Assembly: GCF_900104585.1 (NCBI RefSeq)
Contig: NZ_FNVX01000004.1
Span: 930,001-994,000, forward strand
Reading direction: 5' to 3'
DNA length: 64,000 nt
From: Bacteroides ihuae
GTDB taxonomy: Bacteria > Bacteroidota > Bacteroidia > Bacteroidales > Bacteroidaceae
Made by a program: the position numbers and the translations under genes. Of the stretch, positions 37,301-46,189 are shown in pieces. Numbering within the stretch: position 1 is the first letter of the stretch; each line of letters begins with the position of its first letter. The notes under the pieces are model-generated. The model did no database searches, had not been told where the DNA came from, and saw nothing but the letters and a program-made list of their open reading frames with translations.

Positions 37301-37547
37301 CAACAATAGTGCATTAGAAATACTTGGAAAGGATAAACTTCGAGAGTTAGCAGTTGTTCTGGCCGAAACAATCAGGAACAATACCACCATAGATTGGACC
37401 ATCAAAGAGAATGTACGTGCCAAAATGAAAGTTGCCGTGAAAAGACTCTTGAGACGTTTTGGCTATCCACCGGACATGCAACTATTAGCCACCGAAACTG
37501 TATTGAAGCAAGCAGAAAAGATTGCAGAAGAATTAATTAATGGATAA
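34317..37547 (+). CDS. hsdR: Type I restriction endonuclease subunit HsdR
   Basis: The 1076-residue protein has an N-terminal PD-(D/E)xK nuclease (RPDIILFVNGLPLVIFELKN, about 140-160). A superfamily 2 DNA translocase follows, with Walker A WHTQGSGKSLS (about 330), DEAH (about 438) and motif VI region MQAIARVNR (about 705), and the C-terminal assembly domain is helical. It cleaves unmodified DNA after ATP-driven translocation. It starts inside the HEPN gene stop (ATGA). The last 12 codons are repeated, with synonymous changes, at 42098-42135. Confidence 0.96.
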   Translation: MTKLTESQIEQFAISLFQRLGYEYIYAPDIAPDSEKPERKSFEEVILRERLQKAVRRINSSIPHETQDEAIKIVERIASPDQLANNEEFHRLLTEGVPVSIYKDGAERGERVWLVDFDHPDNNDFVVANQYSIIENGHNKRPDIILFVNGLPLVIFELKNAVDENATLQSAHRQIETYKQVIPSLFTHNSIVVISDGLEAKAGSLSAGYSRYMAWKTEDGKAEASNLVSQLEVLIKGMLNKATLLDLVRSFTVFETSKTEDAKTGIITIKTIKKIAAYHQYYAVNKAVESTIRATGINVGYPSRMAEDPAHYGLKATKGQPVGDHKAGVVWHTQGSGKSLSMVFYTGKIVQQLNNPTVVVITDRNDLDDQLFETFTGSKQLLRQEPVQASDGEKLKELLTVASGGVIFTTIQKFQLGKDKGNVNVYDTLTERSNVIVIADEAHRTQYGFKAKTVEVKNEADEVIGSKIKYGFAKYLRDALPNATYLGFTGTPIESTDVNTPAVFGDYIDVYDIAQAVEDGATVRIFYESRLAKVELSKDGRRLVEELDKELATEDMDDVQKAKAKWTQLEALIGSPNRIKNIAKDIVTHFEQRQMVFEGKAMVVAMSRRIASELYDAIIAIRPEWHSDDLAKGVIKVVMTTESSDGADISKHHTTKQQRRVLAERMKDPDDELKLVIVRDMWLTGFDVPCLHTLYIDKPMQGHNLMQAIARVNRVYKDKPGGLIVDYLGIASDLKKALSFYSDSGGKGDPTLQQEQAVEIMREKLEVVSQMFHGLEYENYFSADISGKLSWILRAEDFILGLEDGKKRFVNEVNALGKAFAIAIPSDEAMDAKDEVSFFQAIKARLCKFDSTGSGRTDEEIETTIRQVIDKALISEQVVDIFDAAGIKKPDISILSEDFLLELKGMEHKNIALEVLRKLLNDEIKARSKFNLVGSRSLMEMLDSSITKYHNKVLSAAEVIDELIKLSKHIVAQDTVAKELGLSDYEYAFYTAVADNNSALEILGKDKLRELAVVLAETIRNNTTIDWTIKENVRAKMKVAVKRLLRRFGYPPDMQLLATETVLKQAEKIAEELING

Positions 37548-37644
37548 TTATGAGTGCTCAAAACAATAAAGGAATAGTATATATCCTCACCAACTCGGCA
37601 ATGCCCGGATTGGTTAAAATCGGTATGACAACCCGTGAAAGCAT
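37509..37644 (+). repeat. Left 136-bp direct repeat (hsdR end plus GIY-YIG gene start)
   Basis: Identical to 42098-42233 except at five positions. It spans the last codons of hsdR, the short spacer and the first 32 codons of the GIY-YIG gene. The two copies bracket the DUF262 gene pair. Confidence 0.95.
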
Positions 37645-37693
37645 ATCCCAATATATAGGCTTCTGTAGATATAATATTGAAATACATAACTAG
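37550..37693 (+). pseudogene. Truncated GIY-YIG gene start
   Basis: A 47-codon frame whose first 31 residues match those of the full GIY-YIG protein at 42139, including GIVYILTNSAMPGLVKIG. It then diverges after the repeat end and stops at 37693. It is a remnant left by the rearrangement that placed the DUF262 pair here. Confidence 0.85.
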
Positions 37694-37741
37694 AGAAGAA
37701 AGAAACTTTTAAACGATAAAAAGTACAACACCTTAAAATAG

Positions 37742-39586
37742 ATGTACCAACATCAAAACAATATGTCAGAAGAAGAAGAAAAGAATCCTAGACTCATGAA
37801 CGTCTTCGATTTGCTGGGTAAGCACTTCCTTATACCTTGCTATCAAAGAGGCTATCGATGGGGTAAGCAACAAGTTCACGACTTGCTGAATGATATCCTT
37901 GAATTTTCAAGAAGTAAGCAAGAAGGAGACTTATATTGCCTTCAACCCGTTGTTGTGACTCCTTATAAGGAGAACGGAGAATTTAAATATGATGAAGAAG
38001 ACAGCATATGGTACGAGGTCATTGATGGTCAACAACGCCTTACAACCATTACTCTCATCATCCATTACTTCAATGAGATGTGGGTAGGCAAGAAGAAGAC
38101 TCCAGAACCTAAACTGGACTACGAAACTCGTGAAGAAAGTGCTGCCTTCATCAAGTCACTTGAATTGGTGGATAGTGAAGTGAATTCCGCTCAAAAGGAT
38201 GCAAACATCGATTTCTACTATATATCTGAAGCTTACAAAGAAATTGGCAAATGGGTTGAATTGCAAGAAGAACTTGACTACAATAATTTCCAATCCATTT
38301 TCAAGTACAATACACAAGTGATCTGGTATGAAGTCTCAACTCTTGACACAGATCCGATCAAAACATTCAACCGTATCAATCTAGGAAAGATTCCATTGAC
38401 AAATGCCGAACTTATAAAAGCCTTTTTTCTGAGAAAACGCAATTTTGAGACTTTTTCGGCAGAGCTCCGTCAAATAGAAATTGCTTCTGAATGGGACCAA
38501 ATGGAATATGCTCTCCAAGACGACAAACTATGGTATTTTCTCAACAAAGACATTGCCGACACTCCAGTTAGAATTGAATATCTTTTCAATATTATGTACG
38601 AAGTGGCGCAGAAAGAATCTACAGAAGAAGAATTCAACAGGAAATATGGTACAGATTTATATGCTACATTCCGCTTCATTGCTTTCAAATTCTCAGAGAA
38701 AGACAATCCTCTTCGCATTCAGAAAATCTGGAATGAAATTAAGGATTACTTTCTAACACTTAAAGAGCTATACATGGACTCGCTATACTATCACTATGTA
38801 GGTTTCCTCATCTATTGTGGAGAATTAACTGTAGCAGGGATCTATTCACTCTACCGCAATAATACAAAGATTGAATTTGAGAAAAAATTAAAAATCCATA
38901 TCAAAGAGGCTATGCATACTGTAGATTATTCTAATGGAAAAATAAACCTACCTTATTGCAACGCAAACAAGCAGAGAATCCGCAACTTCTTGTTACTCTT
39001 TAACATCGAGTATATCGTCAGAAAATCCATTTTAAAAGATTCAACCATAGAGGAGAGAAACTCCTATTTACGTTTCCCTTTTGATCTTTTCAAGAAAGAA
39101 TCATGGGACATTGAGCATGTGGATTCATACACAGAGAACGAAATCAAGAAAGACCACAGATGTCAGTGGATTAAAGATTCACTTAAAGACCTTGCCGATG
39201 AGCTGTCTGGTGAGGAAAAGGAGAAGCTCGAAAAATACACAGAAAACGTGCCCAATGATTTGATTTTTCCCCGACTTAAAGAGATTATCAGGACAAGAGC
39301 TGGCGAGCAAGAGAATGATGAGAAAATGAAAAATTCAATCGGCAATCTTACATTGCTCAATTCAGCAACAAACCGTAGTTATGGAAATGCTGTCTTTCCA
39401 ACCAAGCGACGAATTATAATCAATAAAGATATGGGAGGAGAGTTCATCCCAATCTGCACAAAACATGTGTTTTTGAAATATTTTGATCTAGACAGCCCTA
39501 ATCGCACAAAATGGAGCGATCAGGATATCAATAAATATCATAATCATATGGTTGAGATACTCAAACATTTTATTACAGAAAAATAA
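37742..39586 (+). CDS. DUF262-DUF1524 protein (GmrSD-like modification-dependent endonuclease)
   Basis: The 614-residue protein has a DUF262 domain (about 15-230) with CYQRGYRWGKQQV and VIDGQQRLTTITLIIHYF (about 92). The C-terminal DUF1524 HNH-type nuclease carries DIEHVDSY (about 455) and SIGNLTLLNSATNRSYGN (about 532). GmrSD and BrxU enzymes with these domains use nucleotides and cut phage DNA carrying modified bases. Both key motifs are intact. An alternative start is 37763. It is followed after 7 bp by a second DUF262 gene, and the pair forms a mobile-looking cassette. Confidence 0.88.
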   Translation: MYQHQNNMSEEEEKNPRLMNVFDLLGKHFLIPCYQRGYRWGKQQVHDLLNDILEFSRSKQEGDLYCLQPVVVTPYKENGEFKYDEEDSIWYEVIDGQQRLTTITLIIHYFNEMWVGKKKTPEPKLDYETREESAAFIKSLELVDSEVNSAQKDANIDFYYISEAYKEIGKWVELQEELDYNNFQSIFKYNTQVIWYEVSTLDTDPIKTFNRINLGKIPLTNAELIKAFFLRKRNFETFSAELRQIEIASEWDQMEYALQDDKLWYFLNKDIADTPVRIEYLFNIMYEVAQKESTEEEFNRKYGTDLYATFRFIAFKFSEKDNPLRIQKIWNEIKDYFLTLKELYMDSLYYHYVGFLIYCGELTVAGIYSLYRNNTKIEFEKKLKIHIKEAMHTVDYSNGKINLPYCNANKQRIRNFLLLFNIEYIVRKSILKDSTIEERNSYLRFPFDLFKKESWDIEHVDSYTENEIKKDHRCQWIKDSLKDLADELSGEEKEKLEKYTENVPNDLIFPRLKEIIRTRAGEQENDEKMKNSIGNLTLLNSATNRSYGNAVFPTKRRIIINKDMGGEFIPICTKHVFLKYFDLDSPNRTKWSDQDINKYHNHMVEILKHFITEK

Positions 39587-39593
39587 CTACACT

Positions 39594-42035
39594 ATGAATA
39601 TTCAAAAATATAGCTTCATAGAGCTACTCGAAGATTACAAAGCAAAAGAAGGCATGATCGACAAGATAGAAATACCTATCATCCAGCGAGATTATGCTCA
39701 GGGACGCAAAGCTTGGGACGAAGACAAGAAAAGTTCTGTGCTTAATAATAATGGAGAGAAATTCATCAAAGACATATTCGAGACATTGGATAGCGAAAAC
39801 GAAAAAACAATGGATATGGACTTCGTTTATGGTTCTACATTATCCGATTCTAATAAAGCCAACATCTTCATCCCGCTCGATGGACAGCAACGCCTCACAA
39901 CACTCTTCTTGCTCCACTGGTACGTGGCAAAGCGCGAGGTACATTTTGGACAAATTGTCAATCTATTAAATAAATTCACTTACTCCACACGAATATCTTC
40001 ACGCCGCTTTTGTAATATGCTATGCGAAAAAAATATTGATATTAGCAAAGCCGCTAAGACTTCAATTTTAATTTCCGATCAGTCATGGTTTTTCATGGCC
40101 TATAAGCAAGATCCGACAATTAAAGGTATGCTTAATATGCTTGACCGTATCGAGGAACTCTATAATGAAAAAAACAAAGATGGGCAGAAGAACTATTACA
40201 AAAAACTCCCTTTACTCCAATTCTCTGTGCTTCCGTTAGAAAAATTCAATCTTACCGATGACCTCTACATTAAAATGAATGCTCGAGGCAAGCAACTCAC
40301 TGACTTCGAGAACTTCAAGTCCGATTTCACGGGTTGGCTTAAGGCTACTTTCCCTGAAAAAAAAGTAACCTATAAAAACAGAGATAGCCTTTTATATCAT
40401 ATGAGATATTCCATAAAGATGGACATTGACTGGACCAATCTATTCTGGGAAACAAGTAAGACGTTCGACCCTGAGGAAAAGGACAAGCAGAAAAGTAGAG
40501 TTCATCCTCTAGGCAAGGCTGTAGATCCGCTTTTTATTCGCTTCTTTAATCGCTATTTCTGCAATCTAGTATGTCAACAGTACGAAGGCAATGAGATCGC
40601 TAATGATAATCTTTTCAAATATTTCTATGGCCGCGAGGGTAATGACAGCACAATCAGATATAATGCATTTGATAATCATGCCAAAATCCTCACCGAAGAA
40701 AAGGCCGAAGATATAGAGCACATTCTAGACACCATCTGCAATAATAAAGCAATAATAGAGCAGGGACTTCGCCCTATATGGGAGAAGGATTCTATTTGGA
40801 CCTTTTACAGCAACGATATCACTCAACGTCAGCGAGTTGCCTTCTATGCTCTAACTCAATTCATTCTCCAATGGGATAAATTTAATGCCGAGGCATACAA
40901 GGAATGGATGCGATTCGTATGGAACATCATTGTAGACCCTTCATTAAGAAGTATACCGGTAATGCTAACATCCATGAAATTTATCAACTATGCCGTACAA
41001 TTTTCCGATAATATCTTACAAAATCTCGCTGAAGAGAAAGTCAAACATGAGCGATTCAGTACTCAGCTTAAAGAAGAAAGTTTAAAGGCACAACTCTTCA
41101 AAAAAGAAAAATGGAAAGAACGTATTCTCTATGCTGAATCTCACCATCTCTTTAAGGGAAATATCCGCTTTCTTTTTAACGAAGGAATCGATACTCAACT
41201 ATCTCATTTCAACGCACATCTTGAGAAAGCAGAGAATGTGTTCCCTGCCAATTTTGATGACAAGAATTACGGATGGCTCAAGGCTACATTAGCACAAATT
41301 ACAGAGAGAGACGATGTCATAATGAATGCTGTTAGTTCATACGATGGGCTTGTTTTTGCCAATGGAAAATTTGACAATTGGCGTTTTTTGATTAACGGTC
41401 CTCTGATGCCATATTTCCGCCTTCTTCTAGATTGCATTGGTAGAGATTATACTCAATACGAACAACTCTTTTCCGAAATTTGTGCAAATTATAAACGCAT
41501 AGATAACCTTTTATGGATTTATCCGTTGGTTGATAGCAAAATAAATCTACTTGAATACTCAGAAACAAAAAAAATTAAAACCTATTCATCCGATGATGTA
41601 TCCCATATATATCTTTTCAACAAGACTAGGTGGACCAACGGTAACATTCTCCTTTCAACTTACAGAAACGAAATTGTATCCAAACTCATTTCAGCAAATT
41701 GCTGCAAATTTACTGGTGACGAATGGTTGAATATTGAAGATAGTTATTTTCGTGGCTGGGATATCTATTTGATTAGAGATTATAATTCCAGATCATCAGT
41801 ATTATTTTCGTATAAAATAACACGAAGTGATATTTATGTGAGAATCCCATTGGATTCAGCTCAAACTCTCTTTGGCAAAGGGATTTCAGAGCCAACCGAC
41901 CATATTGAAGGTGAATGGTACACTATTTACACCAAAAGCTATTCCGAAACAAACGGCTATTCCATTGATAAATTATCAAAAGACCTTGAAGACGAATTGG
42001 AAAAACATCATGCCAAATTCGCTAACTTGTTCTAA
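39594..42035 (+). CDS. Large DUF262 protein, partner of the DUF262-DUF1524 enzyme
   Basis: The 814-residue protein has an N-terminal DUF262 domain (IPIIQRDYAQGRK, PLDGQQRLTTLFLLHWYV at about 95) and a long C-terminal region of more than 500 residues with no motif I recognise and no clear HNH centre. The start at 39594 (MNIQKYSF) lies 7 bp after the upstream stop; an in-frame codon at 39552 would overlap it. Two different DUF262 proteins side by side suggest a two-subunit system in which this one may sense or bind DNA; that is inference. Confidence 0.82.
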   Translation: MNIQKYSFIELLEDYKAKEGMIDKIEIPIIQRDYAQGRKAWDEDKKSSVLNNNGEKFIKDIFETLDSENEKTMDMDFVYGSTLSDSNKANIFIPLDGQQRLTTLFLLHWYVAKREVHFGQIVNLLNKFTYSTRISSRRFCNMLCEKNIDISKAAKTSILISDQSWFFMAYKQDPTIKGMLNMLDRIEELYNEKNKDGQKNYYKKLPLLQFSVLPLEKFNLTDDLYIKMNARGKQLTDFENFKSDFTGWLKATFPEKKVTYKNRDSLLYHMRYSIKMDIDWTNLFWETSKTFDPEEKDKQKSRVHPLGKAVDPLFIRFFNRYFCNLVCQQYEGNEIANDNLFKYFYGREGNDSTIRYNAFDNHAKILTEEKAEDIEHILDTICNNKAIIEQGLRPIWEKDSIWTFYSNDITQRQRVAFYALTQFILQWDKFNAEAYKEWMRFVWNIIVDPSLRSIPVMLTSMKFINYAVQFSDNILQNLAEEKVKHERFSTQLKEESLKAQLFKKEKWKERILYAESHHLFKGNIRFLFNEGIDTQLSHFNAHLEKAENVFPANFDDKNYGWLKATLAQITERDDVIMNAVSSYDGLVFANGKFDNWRFLINGPLMPYFRLLLDCIGRDYTQYEQLFSEICANYKRIDNLLWIYPLVDSKINLLEYSETKKIKTYSSDDVSHIYLFNKTRWTNGNILLSTYRNEIVSKLISANCCKFTGDEWLNIEDSYFRGWDIYLIRDYNSRSSVLFSYKITRSDIYVRIPLDSAQTLFGKGISEPTDHIEGEWYTIYTKSYSETNGYSIDKLSKDLEDELEKHHAKFANLF

Positions 42036-42097
42036 AAAAAAATAAAAAACAGATGGTATTTAACGACTATTATTTAGCTAAGTAATTAAAATAATGA

Positions 42098-42233
42098 CAA
42101 GCGGAGAAAATTGCGGAAGAATTAATTAATGGATAATTATGAGTGCTCAAAACAATAAAGGAATAGTATATATCCTCACCAACTCGGCAATGCCCGGATT
42201 AGTTAAAATCGGTATGACAACCCGTGAAAGCAT
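42098..42233 (+). repeat. Right 136-bp direct repeat
   Basis: Second copy of 37509-37644. The hsdR-tail portion is still readable in the hsdR frame (QAEKIAEELING) although detached from the gene. All five differences from the left copy fall at third codon positions and are silent. Confidence 0.95.
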
Positions 42234-42780
42234 TGATGCTCGAATGAAAGAATTATATAGTACAGGTGTGCCTGTGCCTTTTGATTGCAGATATGCTTGT
42301 GAGGTCAAAGCGTCTGACTGTGCCAAAATTGAAAAAGCGCTGCACAAAGCATTCGAACCGAATCGTATCAATAATAACAGAGAATTTTTCAGCATTAAAC
42401 CCGAACAAGCTACGGCAATACTCGAATTATTCGACAGAAAAGACGTTACCAATGAAGTAACTGATGAGATAGAAAATGACTTGACCACAGATGATAAGGT
42501 AGCAAGTGAAAAAATAAAATCCACTCGTCGCCCACCTCTCAACTACAAGGAGATGGGTATCGAAATGGGTTCTAAACTCTCCTTTGTAAAAGACCCAACG
42601 ACTGAAATTACTATATCAGGAGACAAACGAGTGACTTATCAAGGTGAAGAAATGTCCTTAACTGCTGTCACAAAGCAATTGCTCGGTATCACTCACGCAC
42701 TGCAACCAACTGCATACTGGACTTTTGATGGTAAGAACTTGCGTGATATTTATGATGAAACTTACTCGTTGGAGGAATAA
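42139..42780 (+). CDS. GIY-YIG nuclease protein with C-terminal RAMA-like domain
   Basis: The 213-residue protein starts with a GIY-YIG domain of the T5orf172/MUG113 kind (GIVYILTN, VKIGMTTRE, then ARMKELYSTGVPVPF). After an acidic linker, a C-terminal segment (about 128-213) with YKEMGIEMGSKLSFV, YQGEEMSLTAVTKQLLG and YWTFDGKNLRDIYDE looks like the RAMA domain linked to modified DNA and restriction systems. It was probably the original last gene of the hsd operon before the DUF262 cassette separated it from hsdR. Confidence 0.82.
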   Translation: MSAQNNKGIVYILTNSAMPGLVKIGMTTRESIDARMKELYSTGVPVPFDCRYACEVKASDCAKIEKALHKAFEPNRINNNREFFSIKPEQATAILELFDRKDVTNEVTDEIENDLTTDDKVASEKIKSTRRPPLNYKEMGIEMGSKLSFVKDPTTEITISGDKRVTYQGEEMSLTAVTKQLLGITHALQPTAYWTFDGKNLRDIYDETYSLEE

Positions 42781-42991
42781 AATAAACAATTATTAAATAA
42801 ATACGGGATAATCCGCAGAAACTGATTTAAAAATCGTACTTAAATGAAATATCTCATAATTAATATAACTTTTAATGAATTATTAAAAACAAGAAGTATT
42901 GGGTAGCTGAAGAAATATTCATTCTGTGAGTATTAACACTTGTTTTACGGCTTCAGTATCAAATCAGAATCAATAAATATATTATGCTACT

Positions 42992-45900
42992 ATGAAGATA
43001 ATAGACAAAAATGTTTTTTTAAGAAGTTTTAAAGTTGTTCCTCCAAATTCATTTGATCTGTTCCTAGGATCAGGAGCATCAATCGCCGCAGGTATTCCTT
43101 CAGGAAATGAATTAATTTGGTATTTCAAACGCGAAATATTGAATGTAGAAGGTAAGATAGACGGTAAAAAAATCAAAGATTTAAGAATAGAAGCCAATAA
43201 ACGATTAATTCAAAGTTTCTATAACAGTAATGAGGAAAAGAAAATTGAAAATTTATATTCTCACTATTTTGAACTATGTTACCCCGACCCCAAAATAAGA
43301 GAAGATTTTTTAACCTGCATTATTAAAGACAAAAAACCATCAATAGGTCATTCTTGCATATCAGCATTAATAAAAGGATGCAGATTCCATATGGTTTGGA
43401 CAACTAATTTTGATGATTTGATCGAGAAAGCCATCAGTTCTATGGATGGGTTAAGTTGCTCTGTAGTTTCAACTAAAGATGCAAATTCTGCATCTAATTT
43501 TAGAAATGATATCCCTAAAATAGTAAAACTTCATGGTGATTTTAGATATGACAAATTACAAAACACGAATTCTGAATTGCAAGATCTGGAAAGTAGTTTA
43601 CATAAGCATTTCGTCAGCAATTGCCAACAAAAAGGACTAATTGTTATTGGTTATTCTGGGTCAGATATATCGGTATTAAAATCTCTGCGAGATACCGTAA
43701 ACAAGGAGAACTCTTTTCCAAAAGGCTTAATATGGTGCTTGCGCAAAGGAGAAGTACCATCATCCGAGTTAATATCAATAGTTAATGATGCAAATAATAA
43801 GAACAACTGTTCAGGGTTTATATACATTGATACATTCGATTATTTCCTATATGAATTATATTCTATTTCTGGGATAGAGAATAATGCCATTGACTCTTTG
43901 GCAAAAATCAAATTTGAGCAAAAAACACCTTTCCGACTCATTCAATCATCTGCAAAAACTCCCATATTACTGAATGCTATAAAGGCAGTTTCTTATCCCA
44001 CTAGTTTTTTCGTAGCAAAAACTAGTGTGTCAAATTGGAAAGAATTAAGAGAATTGATTGAAAATAGAAATGTAGTAGGAGCTTTATCTAAAGGCAATAC
44101 ATATTTATTGGGCGAAGAAGGAGTAGTGAGAGACGTTTTTGGGAAAATATCCTCTACTTCTATTGAAATTCAAGATGTACCAGAAAGATTTTATTACATT
44201 AATGAGTCATTCTTTTTGGGGTTGCTCTATGACCTCATTGAAAAATCATTAATAAACCAACACAAATTATCCCTATACAAGAAAAGTCAAAATGTCAGAA
44301 AAATCTATGATAATAACCATCAGTTATCTAGTACAGAAATTAATTCTATCAGAGATAAATACAAACAATTTCAGATACCGCAAGGAATTGTGATTTATGA
44401 GGCATTTGAATATAAGGTGGAAATAATCAATAAAGAATTATTCTTCTTACTTTGTCCATGCGTACACATTCAGAATCTCAATGGAACAGAACCCGCCAAA
44501 GAAACAGCGCAGTATATTTCGAATATAATATACTCAAATAGATATAATAGTATCTATGGAGAGAAACTAAAGTTGTGGTTCGGAATATTGAAAAAGAGTA
44601 CAGATCCAATAGCTTTCAAGTTAGGCAATTCCGAAATAAAACTCTCTTCATATTATTCAATCGCCTCAATAACTCAAGATAATTTTCATTGCTTTGAAAA
44701 GTGCAGTAAAGTGGCTGAGCCATTTATCTATTTTCATCATCAAGATTCATCGAAAAAATCGGTTCATCCTATAAATGGATTAAAAATGATGGGAACACTT
44801 GAAAACAGTTATAATGATCTTGGTAATAATATGACTAAAATAAAATTAGGAATTATATCACCAGACTTTGGTTTCGAATGTGTCAAAACTCACTTAAATC
44901 AGTTGTTGTTGCCTTCAATCCCAATATGGGAGAAAGATTACTTAAAAGATTATCCAGGCTTTGATAATATCTATAAAAAACAGCTTGTTATACCAAATTC
45001 CCCACAGAGTGAAGATGTGATATTAATTTCCAATAGGGAGACTGCTGATTTGAATGCAATTCAATTTTATGAGGTAATAAAAAAGAAGATTGATAAATTA
45101 GCCGAGAGGTTCAGCGAGCTTGATTGTGTAATAATATACATTCCAGATAAATGGAAAAAATTCAGAGAGAATAAAACGTTAGATATATACTTTGACCTAC
45201 ATGATTCATTGAAAATATATTGTGTGAAGAAAAACTTAAAAGTGCAATTTATTGAAGATAAATCAATAAATTACAAAGATAAAGCCAAGGTTCTATGGTG
45301 GCTATCATTGGGCATTTATGTTAAAGCAAATGGAATGCCGTGGAGGACTGAGTCAAATGAAGAAGGAACAGCCTTTGTAGGCCTTGCCTATGCAATCAAG
45401 CAAAATGCAAAAAATAAAGTAGTATTGGGCAGTAGCCAAATTTTTGATGGCAATGGAAATGGCTTAAAGTTCCTATTGCAACCTATTGAAAAACCTGTAT
45501 ACTATAATAAGAATCCTTTTATGAGCACAGAAGATGCCTTTAGGCTGGTAAGCAATATTAGGAACACTTATAATAGAATAGACCCAACTATCGGGCTAAA
45601 TAAAATTATCATTCACAAAACCACACGCTTTACTAAAGAGGAGATGGAAGGAATCAACAATGCCCTTGCAGGCGTAGATAATATTGAACTATTACAGATA
45701 CAGCAATTCTGCGATTGGCGAGCCCTAAAGTTAAAGCAGTTAGCAACTGGCAAACATGGTTTTGACGGTTACCCAATTGAAAGGGGAACAATTATTCAAC
45801 TTGATGAATATAGTTTTTTGTTGTGGACTCATGGTGTTGTTGAATCAATGGAGTTCTCCAGAACTTATTATCAAGGGAAAAGAGGTATTCCTGTACCATT

Positions 45901-46102
45901 GTTAATAACAAGGTATATGGGTAAAGATCCGATAGAGAATGTCGCCTCTGATATTCTAAAATTCACGAAGATGAATTGGAATGGTGCTGAATTATACAAA
46001 ACATTACCTGTTACTATTGATTTTTCAAAAAAACTTTCCGTGATGGGTAAACAAATAGAGGACTTGGGTACAAAATCATATGATTTTAGATATTTCATTT
46101 GA
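42992..46102 (+). CDS. Single-chain SIR2-APAZ-PIWI short prokaryotic Argonaute
   Basis: The 1036-residue fusion begins with a SIR2 domain (about 15-290): FLGSGASIAAGIPSG (about 25), TTNFDDLIEKA (about 137), KLHGDF with the catalytic His (about 182) and VIGYSGSD. A middle region (about 300-610) fits the APAZ slot. The C-terminal third is MID-PIWI (about 620-1036): DCVIIYIPDKW, DLHDSLKIYC, LWWLSLGIYVKANGMPW. The PIWI catalytic positions are lost (AFVGLAYA near 793 and IIIHKTTRF near 871 lack the Asp residues), as in short Argonautes. Known SIR2-APAZ/Ago systems use guide-directed recognition of invading DNA to trigger NAD+ depletion. Here both halves are in one polypeptide. Confidence 0.85.
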   Translation: MKIIDKNVFLRSFKVVPPNSFDLFLGSGASIAAGIPSGNELIWYFKREILNVEGKIDGKKIKDLRIEANKRLIQSFYNSNEEKKIENLYSHYFELCYPDPKIREDFLTCIIKDKKPSIGHSCISALIKGCRFHMVWTTNFDDLIEKAISSMDGLSCSVVSTKDANSASNFRNDIPKIVKLHGDFRYDKLQNTNSELQDLESSLHKHFVSNCQQKGLIVIGYSGSDISVLKSLRDTVNKENSFPKGLIWCLRKGEVPSSELISIVNDANNKNNCSGFIYIDTFDYFLYELYSISGIENNAIDSLAKIKFEQKTPFRLIQSSAKTPILLNAIKAVSYPTSFFVAKTSVSNWKELRELIENRNVVGALSKGNTYLLGEEGVVRDVFGKISSTSIEIQDVPERFYYINESFFLGLLYDLIEKSLINQHKLSLYKKSQNVRKIYDNNHQLSSTEINSIRDKYKQFQIPQGIVIYEAFEYKVEIINKELFFLLCPCVHIQNLNGTEPAKETAQYISNIIYSNRYNSIYGEKLKLWFGILKKSTDPIAFKLGNSEIKLSSYYSIASITQDNFHCFEKCSKVAEPFIYFHHQDSSKKSVHPINGLKMMGTLENSYNDLGNNMTKIKLGIISPDFGFECVKTHLNQLLLPSIPIWEKDYLKDYPGFDNIYKKQLVIPNSPQSEDVILISNRETADLNAIQFYEVIKKKIDKLAERFSELDCVIIYIPDKWKKFRENKTLDIYFDLHDSLKIYCVKKNLKVQFIEDKSINYKDKAKVLWWLSLGIYVKANGMPWRTESNEEGTAFVGLAYAIKQNAKNKVVLGSSQIFDGNGNGLKFLLQPIEKPVYYNKNPFMSTEDAFRLVSNIRNTYNRIDPTIGLNKIIIHKTTRFTKEEMEGINNALAGVDNIELLQIQQFCDWRALKLKQLATGKHGFDGYPIERGTIIQLDEYSFLLWTHGVVESMEFSRTYYQGKRGIPVPLLITRYMGKDPIENVASDILKFTKMNWNGAELYKTLPVTIDFSKKLSVMGKQIEDLGTKSYDFRYFI

Positions 46103-46189
46103 TAGTTAATTTAAATCCAGATGCATTGTAAGAACAGAACAAGCATAGTGAAATATCATGAAGCGTTTGGTGAATAAATAAAAGGAATT

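Noticed and set aside
37509..42233. 136-bp repeats as transposon ends
   Set aside because: They are direct rather than inverted, contain host operon sequence, and no transposase lies between them.
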